DNA from: Arctopsyche grandis
Lineage: Eukaryota > Arthropoda > Insecta > Trichoptera > Hydropsychidae
NCBI RefSeq assembly: GCF_051622035.1
Contig: NC_135355.1
Coordinates: forward strand, 7,180,001-7,244,000
Direction: 5' to 3'
DNA: 64,000 nucleotides
Shown here: positions 32,711 through 42,332 of the stretch, piece by piece
How positions within the stretch are numbered: position 1 is the stretch's first letter
Layout of the letters: each line of letters starts with the position of its first letter
The notes under the pieces: generated by a model
What the model was told of the DNA's origin: nothing
The model's input: only the letters and a program-made list of their open reading frames with translations
Databases searched by the model: none
Translations under genes and position numbers: made by a program

Positions 32711-33490
32711 TTATTTCCCTAAGATTTTGTTCATCTGTTTATTTTGCCTGTTGATCGTCAGATCAGCTCCTTCGACTTTGTCATGAATATCTTCAATCAG
32801 ATCATTTTGCGACTCGATTTCTTCACCTAAGTTGGTGGCGAGTCCTTTGAGACGGGATATCGAAGATACCATCTCGTCGAGGTTGGCTTCTAGCAACTCG
32901 TTCATTTTTTTACTACCCGACGATTCGCCCTGACGCTGGTTACCACTATCCAGACCGCGGAGACGAGTCGACGGATGATCATCGTACAGATCACGAGTCG
33001 GACGATTGTGCAGAACTTCAGATAGAGAGCTTTCGCCGGGTCGAGCTTCGTTGGGCGTAGGAGCGATTTTCGGAAGGGACTCGTTCTTTCCGGATATGTA
33101 ATTCTTGAGACTACTGAACACGGATTTAATTCCGTTTATGTGTTTCTGACTGAAGCGAAGGTTGGCGTTGATCTCGTCGAGGCGTTTGCTCGAGTTCTCG
33201 AGTTGTTCCCGCTGTCTCATCAATTCTTCAGCAGTCGCGATTCCTATCTTCTCGGAATCTCTGAGTATACCGACACTGCGTGACGACGAGTCCAAAGTTC
33301 TTTGTTCGATCTCGAGACGACGCTCCAGCAGCGTCTGGCGTTGGGCGTCAATCGCCGCCATGGAGTCTAACGATCTGTCACCTTGACCTTGCGATGGACG
33401 CGGACGTGCATTCCTCAAGAACGTTTCGTCATCCACGTCGGGTTCGTCGAACAAAGACCCCGACCCACCTATATAGTGGTGGCCCGACAT
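32711..33490 (-). CDS. Snap29: SNAP29, Qbc-SNARE
   Basis: A single coding exon of 259 codons. SNAP29 supplies two SNARE helices to fusion complexes, notably syntaxin 17-SNAP29-VAMP in autophagosome-lysosome fusion; it lacks the palmitoylated cysteine loop of SNAP25, and none is seen here. An N-terminal acidic stretch (FDEPDVDDETFL, residues 14-25) is followed by the Qb helix at about 60-122 (RSVGILRDSEKIGIATAEEL) and the Qc helix at about 200-259 (ANLDEMVSSISRLKGLA, EIESQNDLIEDIHDKV), ending at LGK. The start is the ATG at 33490. Immediately upstream CTGCAG|GATCC looks like a splice acceptor, so a 5' UTR intron is likely. Neighbours are unrelated. Confidence 0.93.
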   Translation of the reverse strand: MSGHHYIGGSGSLFDEPDVDDETFLRNARPRPSQGQGDRSLDSMAAIDAQRQTLLERRLEIEQRTLDSSSRSVGILRDSEKIGIATAEELMRQREQLENSSKRLDEINANLRFSQKHINGIKSVFSSLKNYISGKNESLPKIAPTPNEARPGESSLSEVLHNRPTRDLYDDHPSTRLRGLDSGNQRQGESSGSKKMNELLEANLDEMVSSISRLKGLATNLGEEIESQNDLIEDIHDKVEGADLTINRQNKQMNKILGK

Positions 33491-34100
33491 GGTTCTGGAT
33501 CCTGCAGCCAAAAGATGTATACAAGTTTAATGAAATTGCAATCAAAATAATTGACTTGAATTATGTAGGTAGATCGAAAAACAGCTGCCAAAACTGTGAC
33601 GAAAACTGTGCGGTAAATGCGACAGACCTCAATTCACCCAACACTGGCAATCATACCAGACGATGACTGTCATGAGTGGTTCCGATACGTACAATTCCGA
33701 CCATTTACATTAAATTAATTAGTCAACACTGTATTTTGAGGTGGCTCACAAATTAGAGGGAAAACTACTTTCAGTTGAAGATATTATCTGAAAACAAGAA
33801 TATTCTTTATCATAAATCACCTTCAGATCATCGTACGGCATTTTTAAAGGTTTGTATTTTACTGATGAGTATTTTAGTCTATTTTTATTATTATTATTAC
33901 AAACCTCCTTTACGATTTAAATTCAGGAAAAAATTTGCCTCTTATCCGATCGTTTTCATACTTTGCCATATTGCTCATTTTGGTCATAAATATAAGTAAA
34001 TAGATCCTCCGCCATTACGATAGAGATAAAATATCGTTTAACACGTTCAACCCGGCGTATACCACCGGTGGCCACGCGGATAGTGCTATAGCAGACTATA
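33491..34100. promoter_or_regulatory. SNAP29 upstream region
   Basis: Contains a possible 5' UTR exon on the minus strand (donor-like CTG|GTATGA near 33657) and CAACACTGGCAATC near 33640, related to the promoter word seen at other genes. From about 33880 it becomes repeat-like (ATTACAAACCTCCTTTACG, also near 4180 and 60305). Confidence 0.3.
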
Positions 34101-34109
34101 ATTTTACGG

Positions 34110-34372
34110 TTTCACTTCATTGAGCACCCCAACACTAAAATTCCTATAAAGCTCTATAGATTTAGGGACAACTCATTATATTGTATACGTGTTACTACCA
34201 AATAAATACCATATTCAACATAGCTGTATTTAATACCGAACACAGACGAACCTGTCTATAATACATGGCGGACTGGTGGTGAAGAAGACCTTCACAACAA
34301 GACTAGATCCCCATAACTGGTGACCCCCGACTAAGAGCCACGCAGCCTTCAAAGCAGTCAACAAACCACCAA
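34110..34372 (+). mobile_element. LTR end plus leader fragment of a second retrotransposon (fossil)
   Basis: An LTR-like tract with AAATAAATACC near 34200 is followed at 34318 by TGGTGACCCCCGACTAAGAG, a typical primer-binding site and leader start. It stops at the border of the L1-family LTR. Only the LTR end and leader remain. It is clearly fragmentary. Confidence 0.4.
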
Positions 34373-35479
34373 TGTAGGCGGGGTACGATGTGTTGACCGT
34401 ATCCCGGCCTAACGAAACACTGTTGTGTGGTTCAAAGATGGGGTCACCAATGTAGGCGGGGTAGCGATGTGTTGACAGCGCTGTTGGATGATCAGAAGGT
34501 TGCGTAGATCACGTCGGGGTAGTACCAATGTAGGCGGGGTACATGTGTGTTGACCGTATCCCGGCCTAACGAAACACTGTTGTGCTAGTTTTATAAAGTT
34601 TTATTGTTTGCCTATGGTTGTACAAAGGTATGGTATTTGTGGGCAAAAGTATGTCGTTCAGCGGTCTCTGGATATGGTAGAGTGTCGCTGGCTCGGCATT
34701 CAGCTATGTTCAGAAGGTCTCTGGATGCGGCAGTGTGTTGCTGGCTCGGTGTTCGGCTATGTTCGGAAGGTCTCTGGATACGGCAGTGTGTTGCTGGCTC
34801 GTCCGGCTGGTTGATCTTCCAAGTCCGCGTAGTGTAGTGGTGGCTGGTCAGGAGCTGTATGTCGACGCTTGCTGCTGTGGGTCGACTGGTCTGGTGCTGT
34901 GTGTCGACGCTTGCTGTTGTGGGTCGACTGGCGTTGTTTGGGTTGTACCTCCTTTTATAGTGTTTTTGGAATGCTTGGTGGAAGTGGTTATTGACGCGTA
35001 CGAAAGGAATTTTGTTTTCGTCGAGGCGTCGAATTTTCTGGAATGCTTGATGGAAGTGGTTATTGACGCGTACGAGAGGAATTTTGTTTTCGTCGAGGCG
35101 TCGAATTTTCTGGAATGCTTGATGGAAGTGGTCGTACGAGCATTTAGTTTATTGATGCGTACGAAAGGAATTTTGTTTTCGTCGAGGCGTCGAATTTTCT
35201 GGAATGCTTGATGGAAGTGGTTATTGACGCGTACGAGAGGAATTTTGTTTTCGTCGAGGCGTCGAATTTTCTGGAATGCTTGGCGCCTTTCCGCTCGATG
35301 TATTTTAATGGTGGCGGCGTGTTTCGACCGTTTTGGTTCCACTCGACTGGTAGGGGCGTTCCGCCTGAGTTTAATATAATGACTGCAGGTGCATGTCGTC
35401 TGGGTTTCGGGAATGTAGTTTGTTGTTGCGGAATATTCTCGAAGGTTTCGATGACGATGACGACGACGAGATTCCTACA
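34373..35479 (-). mobile_element. Long LTR of family L1 (third copy)
   Basis: Tips TGTAGG (34373) and CCTACA (35479) as in the other copies. It has the same triple LTR-end block on its left as 25513, four copies of the roughly 71-bp upstream repeat, and a segment near 35285-35410 shared with the solo LTR. There is no flanking 4-bp duplication (CCAA versus ATAT) and no internal region, so it is a partial or recombined copy. Confidence 0.65.
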
Positions 35480-35816
35480 ATATAAAGTGATTTAATGCTG
35501 TCACGCGTAATTGGGTGCTGATACGCGTGACAGTGCCGTCACACGGGCAAATGTATGAAATCATGCGCCGGGCTGAATGTGTAAAGACGCGTTTGAAGTT
35601 TGCAAATTTGAAATATGGGTGACGTCTATATAGTCTTTAGTTTTATACATATATGGCGGTAGTATAAAAACATAGATGGTGGTAGTAAAATAAAATTATT
35701 GGTATTTTTATTCAAAATAATAATTTATATATCTTAATATTATATACAAAACTAAAAAAGAGGTTTGTTTTTAAAAAACTTTTTTTGTCAGTATATAAAT
35801 ACGAAAAGTAAATATT

Positions 35817-36135
35817 GTTGCGTAGGGGTGGGTTGAAGATCCAAGTGAAAGGCCAAAGTCTCTTCACAGCATTTATTTTGAATGATTTAGGAGGTCCACA
35901 CGCAGCCAGCGCTCGTTCCAGAATGATCGCTGTACCAAGTGTACCTCCTTTTAAAGGGCATTTGCCCACCACAGCTTCCCAGATCCATGTATTTATCCAT
36001 TGTTTAGGCACGTGCAGTTTTAAGTGAGTTTCATGCTCTCACGCTCTCAGGTTCTGAGAATTCTACCAGCCACTTACTGAGTCCTGTTAGGCCAATTCGG
36101 GGGTCTCTATTGTTAACCCCCGAATGCACTTTTAC
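35817..36135 (+). mobile_element. LTR-like fragment, family L2 (fossil)
   Basis: Begins TGTTGCGTAGGGGTGGGTTG and shares CTTCACAGCATTTATTTT with the copy in mib2 intron 9. GGGGGT and ACCCCC near 36111-36121 form a small hairpin towards the likely right end. No coding region is attached. Confidence 0.4.
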
Positions 36136-36354
36136 CAATTTATTTTATGCTGTCCATTTGTTATTTATACTGACATTTAATAATATAATACAGACCATTT
36201 TAATAAAATAGTGACCGAAAACTGATTTACATATATACATACCAAAATCAATTAAAATACTGGCCATTTAATATTTGGCCATTTTTAAATATAGGTACAT
36301 ACTAGCAGGGGCGACTTGTCCATAGGAACTGCGGAACTGCAGCACTCCAACCAA

Positions 36355-36545
36355 AAACAGGTTTGATGATTCCGCAAAAAGCTCGCGCACGTCATTAAAA
36401 TCTCGACCACGGAACATCTGGCACCCAAATAATCTATCAATCGAAAGTAATCCACGCAAAATATTGTACTAACGAGAACTCAAGTGCCAGATTTTTGTGG
36501 CAGCGATTTTCGTGCGCGAGATCGCTTTTTGCGAAATAATCCATT
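36355..36545. repeat. MITE family GGTTCGGTGAT, diverged copy
   Basis: GATTCCGCAAAAAGCTCGCG, ATCTCGACCACGGAACAT and GAGAACTCAAGTGCCAGAT align with 30474-30951. The ends are eroded. Confidence 0.5.
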
Positions 36546-36906
36546 TACCCCAAAAACAAGAGTGTATTTCGAAATATATTTAAAATCGATTCTACATGTA
36601 TTTAAATGTACAATTATTAAAAGATAAAGATAAGATCCGCAAAACAAAAACCTAAGCTAACGCACGCTAGTTTGGGTTGGGTTAAATTTAGGTTAAAATT
36701 TATCGTAATATTTTTGATTACGATGAATCGAGGTGATGATACGTTGTCCCGAGATTTTAATATGACTCTAATCTTACAATGAAAAAAATGAAATAAAACG
36801 ATGGGTATGGACGTATGATTGAAGGTTATTGTCTAGAAAATGCGTCAGTACCAACTATCAAGTAGTTCAGTGCCTGACAGTCGCCAGCTTGGTCTGGTTC
36901 GACATT

Positions 36907-37610
36907 ATGTCTTCCAAAGGTAACTGTTTTTCAAAATAAAACTGTTGTTTATTTATGGTTGGTTATAAAATTTTCATGTAATCGTATTTGAATTTATTTC
37001 TAGTGTATGTGGAAACAGAAGATCAAAATCGATTGCGCTTCCAAGTAGAATTAGAGTTCGTACAGTGTCTGGCTAACCCCAACTATATCCATTGTAAGTT
37101 TCAAGAGCACACATAAAGATTATCATTGGATAGTGATGTAATTACAAACCTTTTTATCTTTCAGTTCTGGCTCAGCGTGGCTATTTCAAAGAACAAAAAT
37201 TTATAAACTACCTCAAGCACCTTCTTTATTGGAAGCAACCGGAGTATGCAAGATACCTGAAATATCCAATGTGCCTTTACTTCCTCGATCTTTTGCAGTT
37301 TGAACATTTCCGAAGGGAGGCCGTCAACGCACAGTGTTGTAAATTCATTGACGATCAAGCCATCCTTCTTTGGCAACACTACACCAGACGAAGGAACAGA
37401 ATGTTCACGATGAACAACGGAACAATACAAATGAATCCGGATAGCAGTACGCAAACGTCTTCTAATGTCGGCTCCTCCGCTAACACAAACAGTATTATCA
37501 ACAATAGCGCACAAATGAATAGCAATAATACGCAGAGCAATATCACGCAAGTGACTCAAACTAATGGCTTGGGTTCTAATAATATTCCTATGGGTCAAAA
37601 AGTTCCTTAA
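36907..37610 (+). CDS. MED31: Mediator complex subunit 31
   Basis: Three exons, 36907-36919, 37004-37093 and 37165-37610, give 182 residues with GT-AG introns of 84 and 71 bp. MED31 is a small middle-module Mediator subunit that contacts MED7 and supports RNA polymerase II transcription. Conserved stretches are in order: RLRFQVELEFVQCLANPNYI, FLAQRGYFKEQKFINYLKHL, YWKQPEYARYLKYPMCL, LLQFEHFRREAVNAQC and FIDDQAILLWQHY. After about residue 115 it has an Asn/Ser/Gln/Thr-rich tail, a common insect extension absent from the 131-residue human protein. The first exon encodes only four residues plus one base. Confidence 0.95.
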
Positions 37611-38930
37611 AAATGATATACTATCATAAATCTCCAATAGTCAATATACACCAAAAATTGTACGGCATTGTTAAACGATATGAATTATGAACGAACTTGA
37701 GCATTTATTAATCGTGTGTTTCAAATGATTATAAAAAAATGCATGTACAAATATTTGATATGTAGTTGAATGTGTATTATTTACATTGAATTTTGCAACT
37801 TTAAAAAACGTGTGCTGCATATTTAGTTAACTATTATTTTTTAATATCTCTACTGAAAAGACACTTACATTAACTAAACCTTAAGCTTTCCATAGAAATA
37901 ATCGTGAAAATTTTTACAATGCAGTTAATTATACGAGAATTTAAAAACTGTAAATGAAAACGTTTCAATTTACTAAACTGAATCTCAAAATAACGGCATA
38001 TTATGTAGATTGATAAATATTTTAGTACTTAAAAAATATCAGTATAATGTATATTTATTGTTTTTTCCTGAAGCAATATTGCTTTGCTAATATGATCAGT
38101 GATGCAAGGGGGAGGGGGGAGGAGGGCATATTAAGCGGATAAAAGTATTTTATTGCAAATTCTGTAAGTAGTTATAACACCATTTAAAAAATAACATACA
38201 GTTTTCTTATTCAAAACTGCTTAAATAACTTTTGTTGTTGTTTGTAAAAAATCTAGTACAAATTCTGGTTTAGTGTGTCGAATTTGGGAAATAGATTTTC
38301 GAAAATTACATGCCTCTTCCCACTGAATGGGACTCTCGTGTGTAAAACTGTGTTTATTTTGTAATTGTATTATTGTTTTGATGTTGAGAAAAAGAATATA
38401 TTTTTTAATTTTATAACGTTTTATTATGTTTTTTTTTCAAACTCGAACTTCCCTCATCAATTCGTCCGATATAAAATTTTTCCTACTTAATATCCTTGTT
38501 GAATAACTGACTTTCATTTAGAAAAAAATGATATAAACGTCAGTTATATAAAGAAAATGATATATTATTGATAATAAATTGGTCTTAACCATGATATTAT
38601 TTTTAATTACTTAATATAATAAAATATGAAACTATCACCAATTCTTCTTTAAAAATAAATAAATAATGCAGATAATTTGATCTGTTACAGATGTGCATAT
38701 GTACATAAATATATGACGTTGCTCAAAACAATCAACACTATTGTTAGATTTTTTTTTGTACACAAATCTGGGAGACAATAGGATTAGTATATTTCACGGC
38801 TATGAAGTCACTTCAAAATTTACCGACTCCAACTCAGGCTTTACCTTATGATTTGACTCTGACTCTGACGTAAGCGTTTCAGTTACATAAAAAATAGTAC
38901 ATAAAAATACAAATATAAAGTTTCAGATTG
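37611..38930. other. MED31 3' region and AT-rich intergenic DNA
   Basis: No gene is supported. A G-rich run GGGGGAGGGGGGAGGAGGG lies near 38109-38127. Confidence 0.45.
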
Positions 38931-38934
38931 ATAC

Positions 38935-39262
38935 GTTCAGGGGTGTGGACAGAGTAACATTTTTGACCTTTCTAAGAGGAAAAACTCCCACTTCCGGTTT
39001 ATAAAATTTAATCTTTTTTTTTATCCTTATTGGTTTGAGGATGGCCTTATAAACCAAGAGTTTGTTCTCCGTGTTCAGATTTGAATTCCTTCCAATTAGC
39101 CAGTAGTGCTTCCTGAACTTGAAGTTTAGTTGCTTCCTTTTGGTCCAGATGCGCTTCCTCCAGGTCAACCTGCGGTCCAGGTATCTTGCCTCCTCTGCCT
39201 TCCTCTTCCTCCTCAATGTGAAAGTTACATGGACAGACTTTTGTTCATTTGCAAACACTCTC
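38935..39262 (-). pseudogene. Jockey-type LINE fragment
   Basis: One minus-strand frame reads NEQKSVHVTFTLRRKRK, then YLDRRLTWRKRIWTKRKQ, KFRKHYWLIGRNSNLNTENK and LLVYKAILKPI. This is the 'HLD--LTW--HI--KRKQL--K---L-WLI---SKLS--NKLL-YK--LKPIW' region downstream of the Jockey reverse transcriptase. Two blocks normally about 20 residues apart are fused at the RKRK/YLD junction, so it carries a deletion, and it then loses similarity. No 3' tail is visible. Confidence 0.7.
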
Positions 39263-40165
39263 CATATTAAATATACATATATAATTAAGTATTTATATTT
39301 AATTGTTTAATATGAAAAAAAGATAATAACTCCCTACCTACCTACATATAAACAATAGAAAAAAATAATTAATTAAATAAATTTTCAATAGATGGCGCTA
39401 AATGCTCCGAGACTTTGGTAGCAAACAGTATATATAGAAGTTATTTTCTTTCGTTATTATATTCGTATATTATATTGTAAGTTTTGTTGGCAATATTTTA
39501 GCTGTGACGTACATATGTATGTCGAATCGAAACGACTATTATAGTACGGTGAGCGTTATCTCAGATATACAGACTCACAGAATAGCAATATTATATACAT
39601 TATATAATTTAAATTCACGATTTTCATCCAGAAATTCTTGAATTTAAATTTATTTGTGAATTTACTTACGTGGACTCCACAGCCATGGTATATTTACAAC
39701 AAAATTCAATATTCTGGATATTACATACATACATACATCAATAGTTTTGGTTAATTCAACAAAGAAAGTATGTAAATCCAATTGATCATAAGGTAACGAT
39801 TTTCAAGCAGCGGAATCCTTATAGTGTTTTACAGTTAATTGCAATTGGTATTTCCGGAAAAACCAAACGAGTAAATTTTTTCGAAAATATCTATGCGTAT
39901 GTATATACATATGTATGAATGTATGTATATTGTACATACATACATACATATGTATGTACATACGTGCATTGAACACGAGAAAACGGGAACAACTTGCGCA
40001 ACTTTATTTTACGGTCAAATTTTTAACAAGTCCGTTGGAAATATACGAAACCACTTCCGTTGCCGTTTCAATTAATCAAAGTCCAAACGGAGTTATTAAT
40101 ATTTAAAGATTCTGATCCACTTATACGTAGCGTGAAGCAGGATGAGCAGAAGTTTCAGAGTATGT
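39263..40165. other. Intergenic DNA with ATGT/ATAC microsatellites
   Basis: Tetranucleotide-type runs (ATACATACATAC, GTATGTACATAC) near 39725-39740 and 39895-39965. No gene is recognised. Confidence 0.5.
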
Positions 40166-40169
40166 ATGT

Positions 40170-40736
40170 ATGTACATTCGTACGAACAGATATAATGCCG
40201 ATAATCATTCATCTGATGATCGATTTGAAGTTTTGACTTTGATACCAATTAAAAATCGTATCAAGGTACTTGTACTTTCACCTAATATGCGGTCTTCGAA
40301 AGAGAGCAATGCAGATTTTGAGGTTGCCCTTTATACCGACTCGAAATACAGGTTTTCAAGTAAATCGGTGAACTTGATTTTTACGATCGTATTACAAGAT
40401 TGGACAACAAGTACTTTCGTAGAGCTGAGATTAACATTAGTTGTTCTAGGTCTCAGGAAAAATGTAGGTAATTTGGTGTCAAAGAAACACGGTCATGTGC
40501 AAAGGGCTACACCCAATTATCGCCACTCGACAATGGAATTTTTAGATCTTATCAGACAAATTAAACTGCTCAAATGCGTGTCTGGTTCTATAAACTTCCC
40601 GAAATATACTGCCAAGATCCAAAAGTTTTTTTTAAAATGGTATTGTTTTTATTTACTTAAAGTTCATTCAACACTAGCAATAGTAACCGGCAAAGTGAAA
40701 AAAAAAAAACGAAAAGGCCGTGTACACTTCAAATAA
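40170..40736 (+). pseudogene. Coding-like open frame, function unknown
   Basis: A 188-codon open frame from ATG to stop in AT-rich DNA. The segments RFEVLTLIPIKNRI, LVLSPNMRSSKESNADFEVA and LYTDSKYRF faintly recall the helix-turn-helix-like 'VQILTL-P--WS----EFEVS-Y' region of an insect transposon-borne protein. The basic tail (VKKKKRKG) is low complexity. I see no introns and no partner gene. It may be a relic or a chance frame. Confidence 0.25.
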
Positions 40737-40865
40737 TTCACTTTCGATAGAATTATGTTTTGAAATCAACAAATCCGAAAACTGTTAAATAGACGTTGTT
40801 GTATTAAGATCACTTCTTAACAAAGTTATAACTTGAATTAAAGACTTCAAGAGTTTGTTTATTGA

Positions 40866-40931
40866 AAAACCTAAATCTAAAAAGCCTGCATGCACCGCAT
40901 GCCTGTGTGGCATAGTAGTTACGTGCCTGAC
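40866..40931. repeat. Right end of hAT-like family A
   Basis: CCTAAATCTAAAAAGCCTGC and GTGTGGCATAGTAGTTACGT match the right terminus of 52840-53496. Only the last roughly 65 bp are present. Confidence 0.55.
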
Positions 40932-41936
40932 TGGTTGAAATCCGGCTGATGAACCTCTTGGAAAACCAAGATGACTGCCTTTAAGGCTATATCAATTCGA
41001 AATCACTTCACCCAGTCTCCGATTGCAACGAATGCAATTTAACGACGTACGATTTCATAATTTTTTCACGGAGTGTCTACATTTTATGGATAAACGCTCC
41101 ATTAACACATATTCATCATGACAGTGGGTCGATGCATTGGTGTTTATCCGATTAATTAAAAGACAATGGATCGGTTGAAACGGTGATCGTCTAGTCTCGT
41201 GAGAATTCACATTTCGTGCAATCGAGAACCTCTTTTGAGATTCAATAATGGTCTATCGCAGGGGACCCCAGCGTTTTTGGGAAATGGGCTGGTTCAGAAT
41301 TTTGAAATTTATGGAGGGCCGGATGAAAAAAATCTTACTGGAATCAAAAACTTCTACATACACTGATCGCTTCTAATGTTTCAGCATGGCAGAGAATTTA
41401 TCGTCATCTATTGAAAATTTATTTAATTAACTAATAAATTTTTCTATTGGTGTTTATATTGTTTACATGTATGTAGGAAGGTAGTTTTTACCTTTTTTTC
41501 GTATTAAACTATTAAATATAAATATTAAATTAAATATATTTAAAAGGTACTTGAAAAAAATTCGACCGCATGGGGACCGAACACATAACCAACGACACAT
41601 TTATTTTAATTTTTTTTATTTAATAACTTAATATGCCAACACCCATGCGATGATATGTCAACGGGTACAACAATATTATAAATATAATACAAAATAATTA
41701 TTGATGGAACTAAGATATGTTAAGATTTTAATTAGTGGGATGTTTGCACTTGTTTTGAGAAACTAATTTTTTATAATGTCTGGTTTCAAATTTGACGTTC
41801 CGATTTGTAAAAAAAAATCCAGATGCCGATTGGTTAAGGGTGATCGATTTTTTTAATTTAAGATATTTATATATTATTTATATATATTTATATATAGATA
41901 ATAGATATTTATATATATATATTTATATATAGTGAA

Positions 41937-42332
41937 ATGGAAGAAAGAAAAAATAGAAAAAACAATGTTATCATATTTGACATTACTGAAACAGGTAATA
42001 ATGACGACAATAATGTAATCGCAAATTTATTGTCAAAAGCCGAGCTACCTAACCACAAATTCACCGCTCATAGAATCGGATTAAAACAAGGTACGAAGCC
42101 AAGGCCCCTAAAAGTTAAACTCGATGTACAGCAAACAGCAATATCATTACTTAGAAAAGGACCCAAATTAGGAATTAAAATAAAAAATGACCTAACGTAC
42201 ATGCAAAGACTACATATAAACAATTTGTGGAACGAAATGAATACCAGAAAAGACAAAGGTGAAAGTGACTTAATAATAAAATATTTTAATGGAGTGCCTA
42301 AAATAATAAATAAAAATAGTACAAAAAACTAA
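41937..42332 (+). CDS. LINE ORF1 protein, C-terminal part (RRM-like)
   Basis: 131 codons. RKNNVIIFDITETGNND and AHRIGLKQGTKPRPLKVKLD, then LTYMQRLHINNLWNEMNTRK, match the RRM and C-terminal regions of L1/CR1-like ORF1 proteins, which coat LINE RNA. The coiled coil expected before the RRM is missing, consistent with 5' truncation. The ORF2 frame overlaps its end. Confidence 0.65.
   Translation: MEERKNRKNNVIIFDITETGNNDDNNVIANLLSKAELPNHKFTAHRIGLKQGTKPRPLKVKLDVQQTAISLLRKGPKLGIKIKNDLTYMQRLHINNLWNEMNTRKDKGESDLIIKYFNGVPKIINKNSTKN

Noticed and set aside
33162-33666. Plus-strand open frames opposite SNAP29
   Set aside because: Shadows of the SNAP29 exon; no motif and no splice support.
34038-34056. 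TTAACACGTTCAACCCGGCG as a piggyBac end
   Set aside because: No matching inverted end or second TTAA could be found; left unannotated.
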